DNA from: Pseudohongiella nitratireducens
Lineage (GTDB): Bacteria; Pseudomonadota; Gammaproteobacteria; Pseudomonadales; Pseudohongiellaceae
NCBI RefSeq assembly: GCF_001642735.1
Contig: NZ_LWHM01000030.1
Span: 1 to 64,000 of the forward strand
DNA: 64,000 nucleotides
Reading direction: 5' to 3'
Part shown: positions 37,916-45,994 of the stretch, piece by piece
How the letters are laid out: each line of letters starts with the position of its first letter
Numbering within the stretch: position 1 is the first letter of the stretch
Translations under genes and position numbers: made by a program
The notes under the pieces: model-generated
What the model was told of the DNA's origin: nothing
What the model saw: the letters and a program-made list of their open reading frames with translations, nothing else
The model's database searches: none

Positions 37916-39895
37916 ATGAATCAGAAAGCTTTATTTTCTCCGGCCGGGCTCGCTGTTACAGCGGTTGCGCTGCTGATCGGTATCCTGCTCATCAGCGCCC
38001 TGCCCCGTCTGCGAATCGACCTGACACAAGACAACCTATACACCCTCAGTGATGCCACCCGAGAAATCGTCAGCACACTGGAGCGACCGATTGAGCTGAC
38101 CTTCTTTTATTCAGAGGAAGCCGCTGCTGACGTGCCACAGGTACGCGCCTACGGCACGCGAGTAGAGGAAATGCTGGACGAGATGGTGATTGCCAGTGAT
38201 GGCATGCTGTCGCTGGAAGTCATCGACCCTGAGCCTTTCTCTGCCAGTGAAGACACTGCCAATGGCTACGGCATTCAGGCTGTGCCACTGGCAGAAGGGC
38301 GTCAGGACGTCTACTTCGGTGTGGTGGCCACAGACCCGTCGACAGTCACTGAAGATGACCTCGGTGTTTATGAGGTGATCCCGTTGATTCGTCCCGACCA
38401 GGAAGAGTTTCTGGAGTATGAATTTGCTCGTCTGATCACCCGGGTCATTGACCCTAACCCGACTGTTGTTGGCTTACTGTCATCGTTACCGATAAACGGC
38501 AGCTTTAATGCTGCAACCAATCAGGCTACCCGCTCCTGGGCGGTGATGGATACTGTGCGCTCAATGTATGAACTGCGCCAGTTGCAGATCAATACCACCG
38601 AGATCGATGAAGAAGTCGATATCCTGATGCTGGTTCACCCACAAGGGCTGAGTGATCAGACCCGCTATGCCATCGACCAGTTTGTCCTCGGTGGTGGCCG
38701 CGCCATGGTGTTTGTTGATCCTAACTCGGACACTCAAACCCAACAGGCGTTGAGCAGTGATGCACCTGCACCGGATATGACATCTGACCTTCCCGAGCTG
38801 CTTTCTGCCTGGGGGGTTGAGTATAACCCTGAGCAAGTTGTCATCAACAAGGACCTGGCTCTTTATGTGACATTGCAGCCAGGTCAACGCCCTGTTGCAC
38901 ACTACGGCATGATGGGCATACAGCGCGCAGGCTTCTCCACTGACATCGTCACCGGCCAACTGGAAGTGATGAACATTTCGTCTACCGGGGCACTGACACC
39001 CTCTGACGATGCAACCACAATGTTTGATCCGCTGATTCAGACTACGCCAGCCTCCATGATGATGGATAACGGCTTTTTCAGTGAAATGGGTGACCCTACC
39101 CTGCTGATCGATGAATTTGAATCCGAGGATGATGCCAAGGTGCTGGCAGCCCGGATTTCCGGTCCCGCCCGGTCTGCTTTCCCAGATGGCCCGCCGGTTG
39201 TCGAGAACGCAGAAGCGGATAACGCGTCCACAAACAGCACTGAATCCAGCGATAACAGCGAATCGGCTGACACGGACACGGCCTCAGAGGAAGCCAGCGA
39301 CGAAACCAGTACTCGCCCGCACCTCAGTGAGTCCGACGGGGATATCGCCGTCATTGTCGTTTCTGATTCCGATTTGCTGGCCGATCGTATGTGGGCTCAG
39401 TCACAGCAGGTGCTGGGTCAGCGCGTAATCAATGCCTTCGCCAGTAATGGTGACTTCATCATTAACGCGCTGGACAACCTCAGCGGCAGCACAGAGCTGG
39501 TCAACATTCGCAGCCGGGGTCGCTACGCTCGTCCATTTACACGAGTGCTGGCACTTCAGCGCGAAGCAGATGAGCGTCTGCGCCAGGAAGAGACAGCTCT
39601 GCTGGAAAGACTGTCACAAACAGAGCAGCAATTGATGGCGCTGAACCAGGAAGGCGCCAATGGCATCTCTCCGGAACAGGAAGCACAAATTGATCAGTTC
39701 ATGCAGCAGCAGATGGAAACCCGTCGCCAACTGCGTGACGTTCAGTTTCAGCTCAACCAGGAAATTGATGAACTGGGTACGATCCTGAAGATGATCAATA
39801 CTGCGCTGATTCCGACTCTGCTGATTATTGCCGTATTGATCCTGTCGCTGGTGCAATCCAGCCGGCGTCGGCAGATGCAACACCGGCGCGGCTGA
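37916..39895 (+). CDS. GldG-like ABC transporter auxiliary protein
   Basis: A 659-residue protein with an N-terminal membrane helix (about 10-30), a large periplasmic domain of the uncharacterised ABC auxiliary type (PIELTFFYSEE, INTTEIDEEVDILMLVHPQGLSDQTRYAIDQFVLGGGR) and a C-terminal helix (about 628-648) ending in basic residues. Residues about 430-475 are an insert almost entirely of Ser, Thr, Asn, Glu and Asp. A coiled coil spans about 541-620. A fourth gene, a DUF4340 protein, often follows in related operons; here a palindromic non-coding region does. Confidence 0.85.
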   Translation: MNQKALFSPAGLAVTAVALLIGILLISALPRLRIDLTQDNLYTLSDATREIVSTLERPIELTFFYSEEAAADVPQVRAYGTRVEEMLDEMVIASDGMLSLEVIDPEPFSASEDTANGYGIQAVPLAEGRQDVYFGVVATDPSTVTEDDLGVYEVIPLIRPDQEEFLEYEFARLITRVIDPNPTVVGLLSSLPINGSFNAATNQATRSWAVMDTVRSMYELRQLQINTTEIDEEVDILMLVHPQGLSDQTRYAIDQFVLGGGRAMVFVDPNSDTQTQQALSSDAPAPDMTSDLPELLSAWGVEYNPEQVVINKDLALYVTLQPGQRPVAHYGMMGIQRAGFSTDIVTGQLEVMNISSTGALTPSDDATTMFDPLIQTTPASMMMDNGFFSEMGDPTLLIDEFESEDDAKVLAARISGPARSAFPDGPPVVENAEADNASTNSTESSDNSESADTDTASEEASDETSTRPHLSESDGDIAVIVVSDSDLLADRMWAQSQQVLGQRVINAFASNGDFIINALDNLSGSTELVNIRSRGRYARPFTRVLALQREADERLRQEETALLERLSQTEQQLMALNQEGANGISPEQEAQIDQFMQQQMETRRQLRDVQFQLNQEIDELGTILKMINTALIPTLLIIAVLILSLVQSSRRRQMQHRRG

Positions 39896-39909
39896 TCCGG
39901 ATAGGGAAC

Positions 39910-40174
39910 GGCCAGGGCATCATAGCCCCAAGGTCAGGCGACCAGGAGCGCTCAGGGCATCATGTCACGTACCGCAGCCGACCACTGCCTGGCGCCTCTC
40001 ACCCGGCAGCCGAAAACTCGCCTGACGGCTCAAACAGTTCGACTGCGCTTTCGGGTGCGAGGCACCAGGCAAGGCGTGGTCTGACTGGCTGCGGTACGTG
40101 ACATGATGCCCTTCCCTTGTGTCGTGCTTTACGGTGATCTTACTGTCTGACCTTGGGGCTATGATGCCCTGGCC
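39910..40174. repeat. Palindromic element copy 1 (nested inverted repeats)
   Basis: An outer perfect 28-bp inverted repeat (39910-39937 and 40147-40174) encloses an inner perfect 25-bp one (39955-39979 and 40087-40111), which encloses a 107-bp core (39980-40086). The core also folds: GACCAC/GTGGTC, then an 18-position stem with one mismatch, then a tip with GCC-GTCA-GGC. The core is homologous, in reverse orientation, to that of copy 2. Inner and outer arms share CAGGGCATCAT. No coding capacity is seen. It starts 15 bp after the GldG-like gene. Confidence 0.9.
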
Positions 40175-40215
40175 TTGTGCTACCTGAATGGTGTTGTGAT
40201 ACCACTCAACGCATG

Positions 40216-40256
40216 AAAAAGCCGCTGCAACCTGAATAAGGTACAGCGCCTTTTTT
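40216..40256. terminator. Bidirectional terminator between palindromic copies
   Basis: AAAAAGCCGCTG pairs with CAGCGCCTTTTTT with one C-C mismatch, around a loop whose ends (AACCT/AGGT) can also partly pair. A T-run ends it on either strand. It can stop the ABC operon from the left and the histidine kinase transcript from the right. Confidence 0.7.
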
Positions 40257-40302
40257 CAAACCGTGTCCGCTGTTATTAATAATGCTGCCCTTTCTAGGCA
40301 CA

Positions 40303-40475
40303 AGAGCATCACTTCATACTTCATATACCGCAGCCAGTCAGACCACGCTTTGCTTAACGCGCCTTACCCGAAAATGCGGCCGAACTGTCTGAGCCGTCAG
40401 GCGAGTTTTCGGCTGCCGGGTAAGGCGCGTTAGGCAGTGGTCGGCTGCGGTATATGAAGTATGAAGTGATGCTCT
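40303..40475. repeat. Palindromic element copy 2
   Basis: A perfect 33-bp inverted repeat (40303-40335 and 40443-40475) encloses a 107-bp core (40336-40442). Reversed, the core of copy 1 matches it at 88 of 107 positions without gaps. The inner stem GCTTAACGCGCCTTACCC pairs with the segment at 40418-40435 over 18 positions with one G-T pair. Relative to copy 1, five pairs changed on both sides and still match. The arms share only ACCGCAGCC with copy 1, yet both sets are perfectly complementary. Confidence 0.92.
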
Positions 40476-40545
40476 GCTCGCAACCCGAAAAAGCGGGCGG
40501 ACTGTCTGAAGCCGTCAGGCTGAGTTTCCGCACGCAGAGTGGCGG
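40472..40545. repeat. Degenerate palindromic copy 3
   Basis: Directly abutting copy 2, ACCCGAAAAAGCGGGCGGAC and CTGTCTGAAGCCGTCAGGCT resemble the first half of the copy 2 core in the same orientation. Short arms CTCTGCTCGC and GCACGCAGAG still pair with two mismatches. It looks like a shortened or decayed copy. Confidence 0.6.
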
Positions 40546-40628
40546 TTGATGTGCTGCGGTCGTCTGCCCTTGAGTCGATGGCTCTCAGGCGCGCTGTCCA
40601 AAGAATCCTTAGGTATGCTGACCGGAAA
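40546..40628. other. Remainder of the 733-bp non-coding gap
   Basis: Nothing recognisable beyond the three palindromic copies and the terminator. This is the 3' side of the minus-strand histidine kinase gene. Confidence 0.5.
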
Positions 40629-41945
40629 TCAATGCTCAATGATTGGCAGGTAAACCGAAACGATTGTTCCCTGCCCAACATTGCTACGAATCTCCATCCG
40701 CCCACCATGGGCCTCTGCAATCAGGTTGCAGAGGTATAACCCCAGCCCGAAGCCACCGGTGTTTCGTGTGCGTGAGTTGTCAGCCCGGTAGAACGGCTCT
40801 TGTACGTGTCTGACGTGCTCCGCAGGAATCCCTTCGCCCTGGTCCTTTACTTCCAACAAGGCCTCATGTTCGGCAAATGAAACGGTGACATGCACTGGAT
40901 TTCCTCTACCGTGTCGAATGGCATTGTTAACAATATTGGCAAACAGCAATCGAACGCGCAGTTTGTCGATGTGCATGGATCGATCTTCATCAGGCAGACT
41001 CAGCTCAAGCAGCTCTTCTTCATTCTGATACTGCGATGTCAGCATGGAAATAAAGTCAGCGAAGTCGACATCATCCGATATCAAAGCTGAGTGCTGGGTG
41101 CTGAGTCGCTCAGCTTCCAGCAGATCGGAAATCAGCAGGTCAATCTCATTGATATCATCGCTCAAGGTATCCTTGAGTGCGTTATCTTCCATAAACTCCA
41201 GCTGCAACTTGGCTCGCGTCACCGGTGTTCGCAACTCGTGAGAGATCGCCAGCAACAACTGACGCTTTGCTTCCAGCATGGATTGCAGCGAGTCAGCCAT
41301 GTGGTTAACACTTTCGGTCAGCTCACCCAGTTCGTCAGTTCGGGTCACTTCCACCCGATATCCCAGGTCGCCTTCACAGATTTTCTCGGCGCCTTGCCGG
41401 AGTCGGTTAACCGGATCCAGCAGCCGTCGGACCAGCCAGTAATTGGAGAACAGAATAAAGATGGCGAAACCGAGACCGATGTAGACCACCGCAATATCGT
41501 AGTCGCTCAGGGACGGTGCCTTGCGATTGAGGAAGTACTCATACCCACCTCTTGCGACACGGATCACCTGCTCGTTACCAACCGCCAGCATCTGCGCATC
41601 ATCAGAGAGTTCACGCATAAACACCGCACTGGAAATATCCAGATCGGACTGGTCATCTGACTGCCAGTTGATATGCGGACTGCGAATAATGATGGTCAAT
41701 GACAGGTCTCTGGCCAATTCTTCGGCCCGACGCAAATCAGGCGGAACACCAATAGCATCCACCATCAGCCTGACATTATCGAGGTAAAACACGGGTAATG
41801 GCGCGGTGCGTTCACGACGCCAGTTCTGGTCGATCTGACGCAACGACAGGGTAATAATGATCAGGAAGAGGATAACGGTAGCACTGAAGATCAGGAACAA
41901 CCGGAAGAACAGTGAACTGGTCAGCCGGGGTAGCAATGACTTCAT
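40629..41945 (-). CDS. Sensor histidine kinase of an OmpR-type two-component system
   Basis: I start it at the ATG at 41945, which overlaps the regulator's stop (ATGA); this gives 438 residues. Two membrane helices (about 10-32 and 155-180) flank a periplasmic sensor domain of about 120 residues. A HAMP domain follows (LVRRLLDPVNRLRQGAEKI), then the H box LLLAISHELRTPVTRAKLQL with the phosphorylated His, N box FANIVNNAIRHG, DQGEGIP and GFGLGLYLCNLIAEAHGG. It belongs to the classical EnvZ/RstB-like kinases. The stimulus is unknown. Confidence 0.92.
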   Translation of the reverse strand: MKSLLPRLTSSLFFRLFLIFSATVILFLIIITLSLRQIDQNWRRERTAPLPVFYLDNVRLMVDAIGVPPDLRRAEELARDLSLTIIIRSPHINWQSDDQSDLDISSAVFMRELSDDAQMLAVGNEQVIRVARGGYEYFLNRKAPSLSDYDIAVVYIGLGFAIFILFSNYWLVRRLLDPVNRLRQGAEKICEGDLGYRVEVTRTDELGELTESVNHMADSLQSMLEAKRQLLLAISHELRTPVTRAKLQLEFMEDNALKDTLSDDINEIDLLISDLLEAERLSTQHSALISDDVDFADFISMLTSQYQNEEELLELSLPDEDRSMHIDKLRVRLLFANIVNNAIRHGRGNPVHVTVSFAEHEALLEVKDQGEGIPAEHVRHVQEPFYRADNSRTRNTGGFGLGLYLCNLIAEAHGGRMEIRSNVGQGTIVSVYLPIIEH

Positions 41946-42643
41946 TGCATCTGACCAACAAACGTGTAGCCACGCCCCCACACAGTTTTAATAAAGCGCG
42001 GTGTTTTGGAGGTATCTTTGAGCTTGTGGCGAAGGCGGCTGACGAGCGTGTCGACAGCACGGGAAAACAATTCAGCATCGATGCCGCGCAGGCGGTTCAT
42101 CAACTCATCACGAGAGAACGTTTTGTTCGGTGACTGGATAAACAGCACCAGCAGCTCATATTCCATGGTGGTCAGTTCCACCAGTTCTCCGTCAAGGTGA
42201 ACTGTCCGGCGGGCAGTGTCGACGTCCAGCCCTTCCACTCGAGGCAAATCACTACTGGTACGTCCTTCATCACCGGCACGACGCAGGATATTGGCAATAC
42301 GGGCTACCAGCTCTCGCGGCTCAAACGGCTTGGGCAGATAATCATCAGCTCCAAGCTCCAGACCGACAATCCGGTCTGTGACCTCACCGTGGGCGGTCAG
42401 CATCATGATGGGAAGGTGGCCATAGACAGATGACTTGGCACGAATCTCACGACAGATCTCAAACCCGTCCTTCTCCGGCAGCATGACATCCAGGATCAGC
42501 AAATCGGGCTTGGACCGCTTGAGAACCTCAAACCCTTTGGATGGGGTATGAGCAACGGTCACGCTCATATCATAACGTTCCAGATACTGTGTCAGTAGCT
42601 GGCCAAGTTTTTCGTCGTCGTCAATGATAAGGATCTGCTTCAT
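41942..42643 (-). CDS. OmpR-family response regulator
   Basis: A 233-residue regulator. The receiver domain has acidic residues IDDDEK, the phosphorylated Asp in LLILDVMLPEKDG, conserved Thr in MMLTAHG and Lys in LPKPF. The C-terminal winged helix includes LTTMEYELLVLF, the recognition region VDTLVSRLRHKLKD and IKTVWGRGYTF. It is the first gene of the pair and its stop overlaps the kinase start. It is divergent from the yheS-type gene (108 bp apart). Targets are unknown. Confidence 0.93.
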   Translation of the reverse strand: MKQILIIDDDEKLGQLLTQYLERYDMSVTVAHTPSKGFEVLKRSKPDLLILDVMLPEKDGFEICREIRAKSSVYGHLPIMMLTAHGEVTDRIVGLELGADDYLPKPFEPRELVARIANILRRAGDEGRTSSDLPRVEGLDVDTARRTVHLDGELVELTTMEYELLVLFIQSPNKTFSRDELMNRLRGIDAELFSRAVDTLVSRLRHKLKDTSKTPRFIKTVWGRGYTFVGQMQ

Positions 42644-42751
42644 AGCGCTGAAGTTTACGAACTTGCCGGGAATAAATCAATCAGAACAGATGCCTTATCT
42701 GCTCTTAACGCCTGTTATGTGGATGGCGATATGGCTTAGAATAGCGCGCTT

Positions 42752-44665
42752 ATGATTAACCTGACTAATGCCCGCCTGATGCGCGGCGAACAAACCCTGC
42801 TGGAAAACGCCAACCTGACCTTGCACAAAGGCCATAAGGTCGGTGTCATTGGCCGCAACGGCAGTGGCAAGTCCAGCCTCTTTGCCTGCCTGAATGGCCA
42901 GCTACAGCTGGATGCGGGCGATCTGAGCATGCCTGACAGTCTGCGCATCGCCTGGATGAAGCAGGAAACGGTGGGCAGTGACCGATCGGCCATCGATCAC
43001 GTCATCGATGGCGACAGCCAGTTGCGGGAAATTGAGACCGCCCTCGCCGCGGCCGAGCAGCAAGCGGACGGCCACAAAATCGCCAAACTTCATGCCGACA
43101 TGGACCGTATCGATGGCTATAACGCCAGAGTCCGGGCAGAACAGCTATTGTCCGGCCTGGGCTTCTCCACTTCAGAGTTTGATAACCCCGTGGGAGATTT
43201 CTCCGGTGGCTGGCGAATCCGCCTGAATCTGGCAGCTGCACTAATGGCGCCATCCGATCTGCTGCTCCTTGATGAGCCAACCAACCACCTTGATCTGCAG
43301 GCTACGCTATGGCTGGAACAGTGGCTGAATCGTTACACCGGCACCTTGCTGATCATCTCGCACGACAGAAGCTTTCTGGACTCTGTCATTGGTGGTGTGG
43401 TCAGCTTTGAAGGCAAACAGTTATTTGAATACCGTGGCAACTACACCTCATTCGAAAAACAACGCGCTGAACGCCTGGCGCAGCAACAGGCGGCGCTTGA
43501 AAAACAACTGAAACGTCGCTCTGAGATCGAGGATTTTGTGCGCCGTTTCCGGGCCAAAGCCAGCAAAGCGAAACAGGCCCAAAGCCGATTGAAAGAACTT
43601 GAGCGCATGCAGGATATTGCACCGGCTCACTCTGACTCGCCTTTCCGCTTCTCTTTTTTCAGCCCGGAGCAAAGTGCCGAAAACTTACTGTCTTTAAAAA
43701 AAGCGGCCATTGGCTTTGAGCAGCCGCTGGTCACTGGTATCAATCTGAAAGTATTCCGCCATACGCGTATCGGCTTACTGGGTCGCAATGGCATGGGCAA
43801 ATCCACGTTGCTTAAAACGCTTGCCGGACAACTCGGCTGGAAGCACGACAGCAACACTGGCGATGTCATTGCGTCCAAGCATTTAAAGATCGGCTATTTT
43901 GCCCAGCACCAGGTGGATGAAATTGACTTAAGCCTGTCTCCCATTGCCTTAATTCAAAAAATTGATCCAGCCGCACGCGAACAGGAACTGCGTAATTTTC
44001 TAGGTGGTTTTGATTTCCGCGGAGACCGTATCAGTGAGCCGGCCCATCACTTTTCCGGTGGTGAAAAGTCACGGCTGGCATTGGCGCTAATCGTCTGGCA
44101 AAAGCCTAATGTCCTGCTGCTGGATGAACCGAGCAACCACCTTGATATGGAGATGCGACACGCACTGACAGTCGCATTACAAGGCTTCGACGGTGCCATT
44201 ATCCTGGTCTCACACGATCGTCACCTGATGGGCAACACGGTTGATGAGTTCCTGTTGATTGACCAGGGCAAGTGCCAAGTCTTTGAAGGCGACCTGCATG
44301 AATACGAAAGCTGGTTACAACAGGATGCATCCAGCAGTAACACCGGGGCTGGAAAATCCAGAACAGATCTCAGTGGTTCGCCTGGCATGACGGCCAACGC
44401 CAAGGAAAATCGTCAACAGGCCGCCCTGCAGCGCCAGCAAACCGGCCCGTTGAGAAAAGAAATCCGGGCACTTGAGAAAAGTATGGGCAAGCTGAGCGAT
44501 TCTTTGAAAGTGATTGAAGAAAAGCTGGCCGACCCGGACATCTATGATGATAGCCGTAAAGACGAACTCAAAGACCTGCTGGCAAAACAGGGGGAACAGC
44601 AAAGCGAACTCGATCGCGTTGAAGAAGCCTGGCTGGAAAAGTCTGCTGAGCTGGAGTCCGCCTAA
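42752..44665 (+). CDS. yheS: ABC-F family ATPase, YheS type
   Basis: ABC-F proteins have two ATPase domains and no membrane part; they bind the ribosome E site and affect translation. Walker A motifs are GRNGSGKSS (about 34) and GRNGMGKST (about 346); signatures are FSGGWRIRLN and FSGGEKSRLAL; Walker B motifs are LLLLDEPTNHLD and VLLLDEPSNHLD. The linker (about 230-300, RFRAKASKAKQAQSRLKELERM) is the P-site-interacting arm. A C-terminal coiled-coil extension (about 555-635) is present. Length equals E. coli YheS (637). Confidence 0.9.
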   Translation: MINLTNARLMRGEQTLLENANLTLHKGHKVGVIGRNGSGKSSLFACLNGQLQLDAGDLSMPDSLRIAWMKQETVGSDRSAIDHVIDGDSQLREIETALAAAEQQADGHKIAKLHADMDRIDGYNARVRAEQLLSGLGFSTSEFDNPVGDFSGGWRIRLNLAAALMAPSDLLLLDEPTNHLDLQATLWLEQWLNRYTGTLLIISHDRSFLDSVIGGVVSFEGKQLFEYRGNYTSFEKQRAERLAQQQAALEKQLKRRSEIEDFVRRFRAKASKAKQAQSRLKELERMQDIAPAHSDSPFRFSFFSPEQSAENLLSLKKAAIGFEQPLVTGINLKVFRHTRIGLLGRNGMGKSTLLKTLAGQLGWKHDSNTGDVIASKHLKIGYFAQHQVDEIDLSLSPIALIQKIDPAAREQELRNFLGGFDFRGDRISEPAHHFSGGEKSRLALALIVWQKPNVLLLDEPSNHLDMEMRHALTVALQGFDGAIILVSHDRHLMGNTVDEFLLIDQGKCQVFEGDLHEYESWLQQDASSSNTGAGKSRTDLSGSPGMTANAKENRQQAALQRQQTGPLRKEIRALEKSMGKLSDSLKVIEEKLADPDIYDDSRKDELKDLLAKQGEQQSELDRVEEAWLEKSAELESA

Positions 44666-44752
44666 CCACAATTACCTTTCGCTGCAAATCAACAGAAAAA
44701 TCAACAAACTCGAATCAGCCTGTCGATTAGCACAACCGGTTAACGTAACCGA

Positions 44753-45877
44753 TTAGCGTAATAACCCGGCCTCAGATGCGGCAGCGTTCAGCTCGATTTG
44801 GTAACGCTGCGCACGATTATCCCGTCGTGTCACAACCTCGACCACATCACCTGTTTCATGGCCTTCCAGCACATTAAGCAGATCATCTTCATTACTGATA
44901 CTTTCGCCATCCACTTCAATGATCACATCACCCAATACGATACCACGATTGGTCTCAGTCAGCCCTCGCATGCCTTCGCGTTCCGGGCTGCCACCATCAA
45001 TTACATCCAGCACAATCACACCATCAATGCCCCAGCGTCGACGGTAATAGTCTGCGTATTGCGGTGGAAACAATGCCACCCCTAAGGTAGGTGTTTGCAC
45101 CCGACCAAATTCAATCAGCTCAGGCACAATCTGCCGAACCGTATTCACTGGAATCGCGAAGCCGATACCGGAACTGGCACCACTGGGGCTGTAAATAGCG
45201 GTATTCACGCCAATCAACTGGCCCAGAGAGTTCAGCAAAGGGCCGCCGGAATTCCCCGGATTGATGGCGGCATCCGTTTGAATCACATCCCTGATTCGAC
45301 GCCTTGTGACGGAGTTGATTTCACGACCCAACGCACTGACCACACCCACGGTCATCGTGGTATCCAGCCCAAAGGGGTTACCAATGGCAACCACTTTTCG
45401 CCCCACTTCCAGCAACGAGGAATCACCCAGCTGTAGTGGGTGAAGCTGCTCCTCTGGCGCATCAATTTTCAGCACAGCAAGGTCTTTGTCTGGCTCTGCA
45501 CCGACCACCTGCGCATCCCAGGTTGTCCCATCCTGCAAGGTAACAGTGATACGCGACGCATTCTGAATCACATGAAAATTGGTCACAATGTAACCGTGTT
45601 CATCCCAGATAAAACCCGAGCCACTGCCAGCTGGAATTTCTTCCGGATTCAGGGAAAAAAAGGAACGCCTAACCAGGCGTGAATTGGTGATATAAACAAC
45701 GGAAGGGCTGGCCTGGCGGAATACTTCGATATTGTTTGCTTCGTCATCGGTACTGAAGACAGCATAATCTTGCGGCTTATCAATAGATGGCTGCTGAGCA
45801 CCAGCCAGCGCCGGCATCAGAATACTGGATAGCAGTGAGATACAAAACCATATCATTGGGTGAAGCGATAATTTCAT
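44753..45877 (-). CDS. HtrA-family periplasmic serine protease (DegS/DegQ-like)
   Basis: A signal peptide (hydrophobic residues about 8-25, ALAGAQ) is followed by a trypsin-like domain with the catalytic His in TNFHVIQ, Asp in KDLAVLKID and Ser in NPGNSGGPLLN, and a single PDZ domain (about 265-360). One PDZ suggests DegS rather than DegP/DegQ, but the N-terminus looks cleavable rather than a membrane anchor. DegS starts the sigmaE stress cascade; periplasmic quality control is the safe inference. It converges on yheS with an 87-bp gap. Confidence 0.88.
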   Translation of the reverse strand: MKLSLHPMIWFCISLLSSILMPALAGAQQPSIDKPQDYAVFSTDDEANNIEVFRQASPSVVYITNSRLVRRSFFSLNPEEIPAGSGSGFIWDEHGYIVTNFHVIQNASRITVTLQDGTTWDAQVVGAEPDKDLAVLKIDAPEEQLHPLQLGDSSLLEVGRKVVAIGNPFGLDTTMTVGVVSALGREINSVTRRRIRDVIQTDAAINPGNSGGPLLNSLGQLIGVNTAIYSPSGASSGIGFAIPVNTVRQIVPELIEFGRVQTPTLGVALFPPQYADYYRRRWGIDGVIVLDVIDGGSPEREGMRGLTETNRGIVLGDVIIEVDGESISNEDDLLNVLEGHETGDVVEVVTRRDNRAQRYQIELNAAASEAGLLR

Positions 45878-45994
45878 GCCAGATCCTGCTCCATTGGGCT
45901 GAGGTCTTTTATAAAAACCATAATGGGATCAGCGCAGGGAAATTTCAAGCAGCCGGACAGATTACAAGGCTGGCCAGCTCCAGGAACAGAGGCA

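Noticed and set aside
40351..40437. Integron attC site in palindromic copy 2 (GCTTAAC and GTTAGGC fit the RYYYAAC and GTTRRRY boxes).
   Set aside because: The homologous positions in copy 1 read GCCTGGT and GCCAGGC, losing the essential AAC/GTT, while pairing is kept. There is no integrase and no cassette-like gene between copies. The match is most simply chance.
44737..44751. CGGTTA-ACG-TAACCG as a terminator between yheS and the HtrA gene.
   Set aside because: Only six pairs and no T-run on either strand.
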